Origin: Hysterangium stoloniferum | Taxonomy: Eukaryota; Basidiomycota; Agaricomycetes; Hysterangiales; Hysterangiaceae | Assembly (NCBI GenBank): GCA_015178975.1 | Contig: WHVD01000076.1 | Coordinates: 1 to 64,000 of the forward strand | Length of the DNA: 64,000 bases | Direction of reading: 5' to 3' | Shown: in pieces, positions 57,198-64,000 of the stretch | Numbering within the stretch: position 1 is the first letter of the stretch | Layout: every line of letters starts with the position of its first letter | Translations under genes and position numbers: made by a program | Notes under the pieces: model-generated | What the model saw: the letters and a program-made list of their open reading frames with translations, nothing else | What the model was told of the DNA's origin: nothing | Databases searched by the model: none

Positions 57198-58157
57198 CCA
57201 ATGATAATACATTTTTGAATTATATCAAGTAATTACAATTCAGAGACAGCGTTACGAACGGGAACAGCCAACTTGGCTGGAGGTCTCTAAACCCAAGCGG
57301 AAAATGGCCGATGTTTCCGCTGGGGACTAAGAATAAAACATAAAACATACAGAGTATCTCAGTTACCGTACTACTAGCTCTCCGAGGCTAATTCGGAACC
57401 ACCAATCCGTGATCGGCTGGACTACTGTGACCAGGTCAGGAGTATATGCAACGCCGCCCCCCCTATGACTCTGCACTAGACCCGGGGGCACCCTGATCGC
57501 GCAGATTTCATCATGGCGGAGACGCGGGTGGTTGCATCAAGTATGCCGGATAAATGTCATATGATAGGAACATAAACATCGCAAGGAGTCACGGGTATAA
57601 TGAGGAATGGCCAAACAGCATAAATTAAATAATATTCAACGTGAGAATGCATGCCACATTCGGGCGTGGTACGCTGGGACACACTGAAAAGTAACTCCGG
57701 CTTGTATGAAATAACTGATGTAATTTGTCCCCGCATCAGATACACGCCAGCGACGCGCTCAAACGGCCCGCCCGCAATGATCGTCACGTATTTTTGGGTA
57801 ATTGTTTTGCAATTTTTGTTTCTTTTTTGACTGCTGATTCACATTCCGTACATATCAACTATGTCTTTTATGGACAAGAGTAGGGGAGCAGTTCGGGCAC
57901 AGTATGACAACCGTGAGCATCAACAGGCCATATATTGGGCGTGGCTGTACCTGGTCTCTCTCTTTGGGGTAGGTGGTCGCATTAATAGAACGGAGACATA
58001 GGGAGGCCGGTCCTCGGACATTTTCCATAAATCGGTCGAGACAAAAATATATTAGGGGAAAATCTCCTCGATCTATCTAGGTCGAGCCAATACATGATAT
58101 AAGAGCAATATAGGTTCTTTTCAAAGGAAACCGTTTGTAATTGACGAGATGCTCTGA

Positions 58158-58470
58158 TTAGCATCGGACGGCTGAAAGGAACGGCAGAATTAAAACCTTT
58201 AGTTCTGGTGCTAATGTCAATTCAACTTACCGGCTCCTGGACAGCATTCCGGCCCTAGTCCGAATCTCAGCGGCGGAGTCGGGCAAACGGGAACTGTAGA
58301 CGCGCATGAAAAATGAGTGGATATATGGGGCAAGTTTCATGCAAAGACGTCTTACGGTTAGCATTACAGCAAGGGGTAGGCGTAGGAGTGCTGTACTGTG
58401 CAAGGGTGGTTTGTGGGACGAGAGCGAGGATAGCCGCAAGGAGGAATGCAGATAGACGGGCGGATTGCAT
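58158..58470 (-). CDS. small secreted cysteine-rich peptide, copy H2 (divergent branch)
   Basis: Exons 58470-58356, 58293-58231, 58171-58158; introns 62 and 59 nt, phase 1 as in copies A-F. 63 residues: signal peptide MQSARLSAFLLAAILALVPQ to TLA, a Thr-Pro linker (QYSTPTPTP), then CCNANLPVCPTPPL, RFGLGPECCPGAAVRC-stop; pattern CC-x6-C-x12-CC-x6-C. The terminal 14-nt exon again encodes the last Cys. Sequence outside the core is unlike A-F, so the shared cysteine frame and gene structure define a wider family. TATATA lies near 58533-58541. Confidence 0.8.
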
Positions 58471-59140
58471 CGTGTGTGAGAGCTACTGGTTGTGCAGGCT
58501 TGAGACATCCTGCGAAGCCATTTCAACTTACAATATATAGTCTCTGATTTTCTTCAAGGTATGAATACGTCCGTGAGAAAAAGCAATGGCAATTACAAAA
58601 GGGGAAGGAGGGACAACGATAGTTTCGATATCCCAGACGTCGCTATTGGTTTTCGTCTATTCCGTGGTCAGTAGGCGAGCACACCATGTCAACTCGAGTG
58701 CTGTAAGCGGAATAATAAAACAAATACATCAGTGCCGCGATGCATGTTGACCTAGTGGATCGTTTGGGCGCGGGCGCCGGGGAAGGAAGCTGTCTCCATC
58801 GAGAACAATTTAGGCTCACACAGGTGAGTAATGAGAATTGAGGCCGTGCTTGGGCGTAAGACTCGGTCGTGTACCTGGAGGGTAAATAAGCGTTTGTGCG
58901 TTTACAGCTCTGTAGATTGAAGAATACTGTTGATTAATTTGATGATTGTTGTCGGGTGGCTAATAGTTCTCGCTAGAATGCAGAATAGGTCTATTGAACT
59001 TATGAACTGTTGAAAACACACGGCAAGTTTTCGTGCGGGCGAAAAGAGCCACAAAGTCCCTTGTATATTAGAACTGACTGCTGCTACCTAATACGCTGTT
59101 TAAAATGCAAATACTCAGGAACAAAACAACATAGCCGCAT

Positions 59141-59824
59141 CAACCAACAATTAAACCACATGCGCCTTCAACGCAACACCGATCATCTAAATATTCGAAC
59201 ATGAACGGGGAACTCACTCGTCTGCCTTCCATTATCACTCCGGCTGTGGTTTGTAAACTCCGGTCTGTATTGAGCCATTATTTGGGGAACGGCACTGGTA
59301 GTCATCAACATAGTCCAGTGAAGGCGCTCAGACCTGGGATTCGGAGGTTACAAGAACGCTGGCGCTTCATAAACGATCGATTGGTGTAATAAGCGAAATT
59401 TCAAATTCCAGATCCCCTATAAGGAGCCCAATTTCGTCACATAGTCGTAGTTGATTCCATCATTGAGCCTGGCGGAGTTCATAAACAGTAATAAAATCCG
59501 TTCTAGGCACGAATTTTTCAAAGTGTCATACGTGCAGTGACATACGATTTCCATACCTACTTAATCAAGGCCTTGTGATCGTATCGTTGTTCTTCCTCAT
59601 TCTCATTGCGAAGATCAACAAACTGCTCAGTACTAAATGGTAATAGTGCTGGTGTCTGTAGAGCTAGTAACATCCACCAGCGAAACAGGACCTGTCAAAC
59701 GCAGATCTAATGAAAACTGGCGGCCAACTACGGAACCTTGTCAATCTGTCGACCCCTGATTGTGGCCGGTGTTGAGCGGAAATACACACAGCGCAGTTGA
59801 TCCGACCATATGCGCGCCGCTGTG
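59141..59824. other. intergenic, no convincing gene
   Basis: A plus frame at 59201-59389 (62 residues) is unrecognised. Right border of the duplicated cluster. Confidence 0.4.
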
Positions 59825-60151
59825 TCATCCCGGGGCGGAGTTGGCGTATTTTCGAGATATTAAACAGGCCATGCCCGCCGATGTCTCAATTGATATGAAG
59901 GGGATGTATGTGTTATGGAGAGCCTGGCTAGGATCGTAAAGAGACAAGGTTAAATGCGCGATATATGACAAGGGCTGAAAGAACAGCCCCGCGAGAAGAT
60001 GAGAGATTCCATGAGGAATCCGAAAGTACGATCGGTCGCTTGTTCAAAGTCATACACATAAATGGCATCAGACCAAAGAAGTCACACCGTTTCGCAGAGA
60101 GAGAATGAAAAATCAAAATCGAACGTACTTCAGAGATGGTATCTTTGCCAT
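59825..60151 (-). CDS. possible two-exon hypothetical gene
   Basis: Model: exons 60151-60129 and 60038-59825, intron 90 nt with donor GTACGT and acceptor AAG, giving 78 residues with hydrophobic HGISHLLAGLFFQPLSYIAH. TATATA motifs lie at 60163-60179, close to the ATG. Not recognised; the model is weak. Confidence 0.28.
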
Positions 60152-60730
60152 GGCACGGGGGATATATAACGTGTATATAACGCAGGGATCAGTTCCATAT
60201 ATACCCACAGATTTCTCTTACCTAAAGAGTCATTGAGTACGCCTATTTCTTGGAACGTGATGGGGGCCCCAGAACTTCCTCAAAGTTGACAATCAAATGG
60301 CGAAATTCACGAGTAGAATCCAATCAAACAATAAGACAATCCTCAACATCGCCAACATGGATTCATAAAGACATAGTAAAAAACATGTGTCATAAACGCT
60401 ACACTAAAGAGAGGAAGAAGAGAGAAAAATATGGGAAGTGTCCTGGGAGCGGAAGCCAGTACTAGTATGATAACAGTAACTAGAGGAGAAACAAAAAGGA
60501 GAGGGGGGGGGTAGAATCACAAGAGTGACAATCACGATATTAAAACTAAAACGAACGGAAAACATAACAGGAAGTCTATTGCGAAATATAATAATAAGCG
60601 TTTTTTAGGATTAGGAACTTGGGAGGGGAGTGAGTGGACCAAAAAAAGGGGGGATAAAGTGGAGGAGAGTGAGTGTAAAAAGGGAACAAACAACTCGGAT
60701 AACCAACGATCAAGTGTACCAACCACACCA
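60152..60730. other. intergenic, no gene seen
   Basis: Contains a G9 run at ~60504-60513. Downstream region of the SET-domain gene. Confidence 0.45.
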
Positions 60731-63700
60731 TCACATTCCTCCCATCCCCCTCCTCGCTCTCGGTCCCAAAGGCGGGGGTCTCGATGAAAACCCGCCATGG
60801 CTCTGATGATTCGTACCCTGCCTCTGACTCTGACCGGATCCGGATCCAGAGTTAACACCCCCGCCCCGCCCATGTCTAACATCCGCACTCGGCTGTAAAT
60901 TCCCTGCTGGTGGCAGAGCATGGCGATATGGCGGCGAGGAGCGGTACGGGGGTGACGCACGGTGATAATGCGATCGCGGCTGCGTGGGGGGAGAGCGTGC
61001 ATATGGAGGACCGGAACCGGAACCGATGCCGCCGGGACGGCTTGCCTGAGCATGGGCATGGGGAGGGAGCGGCGCAGATGGCGAAACGGGGCGGGATGTC
61101 GGTGAAGGTGACGCGGGGCGCAATGAAGAGGACGATGGGTGCGGAGAGAAAGAGCGTTGTTGAGGGGGGGAGAACCCTCGCGATTGGGGAGGCGAGAACC
61201 CTCGGCCTTGGGAGCGGAAGGGAATGCCACCTCGATTGTGTGGTGCCGGTGGTGGGGAGAATTGGCCAAAGCGGTTGAAGAGTTGGGCGCGCGGTGCAGG
61301 GGGTGGTGCTGCTGCCAGTGGTTGCGGCGGTTGGGGAGGCGATCCGTTTATTTCGCCTTCTTCAAAGGAGGAACGGCCACGGCGGGCAGGGGAATGAGGT
61401 GTTAAGGACACAAGCGGAGGAGAACAGGGTGTAGGCGAGGTGGTGAAAGCTCCAGACGGGGACGCACTCGACGGGGGCGGAACATGCATATGTGAATCTG
61501 GCGGATGTTGCACAGGATCGGAAGACGACTCGGACGATCTGATCGCCGCATTTCCCTCGCGCGAAGAGGTCCTCTCACAGGCATTCCAACTAGGCGGGGG
61601 GGTCCTCCTTTCCAAAGACCGCGACGAGACATGCAGTGGAGAAGTAAACGGAACGGGTCCGTCCACGCTCAGACCAAATTTGAAAGGCTGCTCCATCGAC
61701 GCGACAGGCTGTTCGGGATGCGGGATGGTAGTCTCTTCGGGACGTAGAGTACTGGTCAGCTCAGGCGGAGTATGCGTTGCAACAGACGGCTCAGTAGACG
61801 GTTCAGCCATTACTGGGCACGGTGACGTGGGCTGCCCGCTATCATTCAACCGCTGAATACCCGCTTTCAGGATATCCATCTCCTTCAAATCCACATCGAT
61901 GTCCATGAATGGTAGATCGACAGGAGGCGGTGGTGGAAGCGGTATAGTGGCGGCGGCCGCCTCTGCCGTCTTCACCTCATCATCTTTCTTCACTCCATCT
62001 TTGGCAACATCGGCCCCAGGCCCAGGCCCAGCCCCAACTTCATTCTCCTTCTCCTTATCACTCCGCTCCCTCTCCTCCCTCTCCTTTCGTTCCCTCTCCC
62101 TCCGAATTTTCCAGTCCGAGAGTGAGAGGCGTGGAGGTGCTTGTACGGGAGGAGGCGGAGGCGGCGCGGGTGGAGATGGCTCACGAGTTGGTGAAACTGG
62201 GGTAAGTGTGGTGCTTGGCCTAAGTGTGGGGGCTGATGTAAGCGTAAGGGGCCGAGCGTCAGGGTTAGCAAGCGGGTGTGTAGATGCCGGCGTTGCCGAA
62301 GGCGTGGGATGCATCGAGGTCGACTCAGGGACGTCCGGCGCAATTAACTTTTTCATATCCCTATCCCTATCCGCATCCTCTGGCGAACCCGCTTTCAGTC
62401 TTGATGCAATATGCACATCAGGACCAACCGCCACACCAGCATCCATCTCCTTACTGCTCTCCCCACAAACAGGAACATCCGGCACCGGCATATCCTCGGA
62501 AGATGACGGTTCACGCCACGTATCATCCGCAGACGGCGGCAACAATGGCATATTGTTCAGTGTGGAGGATGTCGATGTTGGTGTTGAGAGGGTGGTTACT
62601 TTAACAGGGGAAGGTGAGGATACAGTTATGATGACTGCGGATGCATTGGGTTTAGGTGTGGGGAGGATAGGCTCGAACGGGTGAGAGTCATGGTCGTCAT
62701 CAGATGTCCCGCGTAAGGACAACCCAGCCATCGCTGTACTGGGTGACAACAACGCTAAACGCACGGGAGGAAGAAAACACATTAATACGCAAAATGGGGA
62801 AGGTAAGATAAAGCAACTACTAACCAGTCTCATCCCTGTTCATTTTCACGTCTAGTCCCAATGCCAGGCCCATATCAGTCTTGCCCTTGCCCGTCGTCCC
62901 GTCTATCCCATCATCCATCTCAACATCCACATCGCCATCTCCTACGCCTCCCTCATCCCCGCCGTCGCGGCTATCCGCAGGAGTACCAGGCGAGGCTCCA
63001 CCGCCATCCAACTCCTTAGCAGTTCGTCCGGTCCATTTCTTCCGCATCTTCGGTGGGAGGGCATTTTCACCTGGCATGGATGGGAGTTTGGATTTATTTG
63101 CCGCGGGAGAAGGTGCAGAAGCGGGAGCAGGAGCAGGACTACCAGAAAGAGGCGCAGAAGACGTCGTCGCATCCTTCACCCTCGCCTTCGCCTCCTCGGC
63201 ATTACCACTGTTCTTATTCGTTGCATCCGTCACCCGCGTCTTCCCCTTCTTCCTCCCCACCACCCCACCCCCACTCCAGCTCTCCCATTCATTACCAACC
63301 CTGGATTTCTTCCTCACAGGTCCTCCAACGCCATTAACGTCAGCCTCGCGTTTTCTACCTGCTGTCACTGGCTCAACGACAGGTTTCTTGTCAACGTCTT
63401 GGTCTCGGTCCATATCCTGGGCAGGATCCAGACCATGATCATCACCATCGCCGCGTAAACTAGACACATTCGGCTGCACAGGGGACATGACGTAGGTTTG
63501 ACCATCGCTGTCCTCCTGGTGCTGGTGTTGATGCTGGTGCGGGAGACAGGAGTTTGCCGTTAATCGTTCTTGTGCTTGTGCTTGTGCTTGAAGCGCACAG
63601 TGTGATAATGAGCCGCCACAGGCGCAGGTTGTGAATGACGCAAGGAGAGCGGCAACGACTGGTGACACCGCGACGAATGTACTACTGTAGAAGAGAGTAT

Positions 63701-64000
63701 CAGGGATTGGAAACAATAGAAATAAAAATAAAACAATGCGAGAGACGTACCCATGCATATCCCCAACATCTCTTGAGCTCCCCGTCTTTTCACCACTCTC
63801 ATCATCATCATCACCACCACGCCACTCCCACCCTAATACGACCTCCTCTCCCTTCTTCATGTCCCTCAACGCAAATATACCTAGCGAGATGCCGGACGTG
63901 TTTTCGGCGTTCGGCGTTGAGTAGAACTTGGTATGTTGATGATGGTGGTGGGCCGCATTGGACGCGCGGGCGTGGATGTCGTGCGACTGGAAACCTGGCA
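60731..64000 (-). CDS. Set3-like SET-domain protein, 5' part outside window
   Basis: C-terminal part of a large chromatin protein resembling fungal Set3 (PHD + SET) of histone deacetylase complexes. Visible exons: beyond 64000 to 63752, 63684-62825, 62754-60731 (introns 67 and 70 nt, phases agree). The first visible exon has a His-rich stretch and the end of the SET domain (SLGIFALRDMKKGEEVVLGWEW). Exon 2 continues VAALLASFTTCACGGSLSHC, a cysteine-containing segment following SET, then basic low-complexity sequence. Exon 3 is ~670 residues of Pro/Ser-rich disordered tail with a charged helix SLSDWKIRRERERKERE, a FEEGEI motif and repeats of RGFSPPQ/RSFSP. Set3-type SET domains are usually not active methyltransferases. 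PHD finger and start lie to the right of the window. Confidence 0.82.

Larger units (their letters stand above)
54998..59140. repeat. segmental duplication unit 3
   Basis: Module 54998-56580, SSP copy F, SSP copy H2; colinear with unit 1 (47369-51890). It has a private 216-bp insertion at 55204-55419 and lacks the insertion found at 50000-50248. Confidence 0.85.

Noticed and set aside
44647..58470. Peptide cluster as hydrophobins
   Set aside because: Two CC pairs are reminiscent, but hydrophobins have eight Cys in C-CC-C-C-CC-C order and a longer mature chain; here there are six and a ~34-residue product.
61899..62684. 261-codon plus-strand frame in the SET gene
   Set aside because: Low-complexity shadow opposite the Pro/Ser-rich third exon of the minus-strand gene; the minus frame has consistent splicing and SET homology.

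Overview
This window is nuclear DNA of a filamentous basidiomycete, most probably a mushroom-forming Agaricomycete. The evidence is internal. Genes are cut by many short GT-AG introns of about 50-60 nt. The repeats are Ty3/gypsy (including a chromodomain chromovirus) and Ty1/copia elements. The recognisable host genes (polyporopepsin-type aspartic protease, microsomal P450, class III aminotransferase relic, Set3-like SET protein, small P-loop GTPase) are typical of that group. No bacterial operons, rRNA or CRISPR arrays were seen. Most real genes are interrupted, so single open frames show only fragments of them; the exon models here were joined by hand and checked for phase.

Layout. 1-7829: a decayed Ty3/gypsy element (its 5' LTR cut by the window edge) inserted into the 3' end of a Ty1/copia pol. 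7.8-18.7 kb: a graveyard of nested LTRs in both orientations, interrupted by a seven-exon P-loop GTPase gene (13507-14644) and a tRNA-like sequence. 19.2-26.2 kb: a gene-rich island with a 15-exon secreted aspartic protease (minus strand), a hypothetical three-exon gene and an 11-exon cytochrome P450. 27.5-35.05 kb: an almost intact chromovirus on the minus strand, flanked by the 5-bp duplication GTTTC and inserted in an old copia element. Its gag and pol are joined by a textbook -1 frameshift site, and it carries an antisense, spliced Zn2Cys6 coiled-coil gene between pol and the 3' LTR. 36.1-43.8 kb: a truncated aminotransferase, an inverted pair of small WFKNKR-motif genes (one intact, one broken), a YCII-domain gene and a broken PA-domain gene. 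44.2-59.1 kb: a segmentally duplicated cluster of tiny secreted cysteine-rich peptide genes. 59.8-64 kb: a low-confidence small gene and the 3' two thirds of a Set3-like SET-domain gene running off the right edge.

The most interesting content is the 44-59 kb cluster. Eight gene copies (seven with open reading frames, one decayed) encode 59-72 residue preproteins with a signal peptide and six cysteines in the pattern CC-x6-C-x12-15-CC-x6-C. All share the same two phase-1 introns, and in five copies the last cysteine lies on a 14-nt terminal exon. I do not recognise this family. The second point of interest is the chromovirus, whose LTR differences and stop codons look like CpG decay and which carries its own antisense putative DNA-binding protein gene with an internal TATA box.
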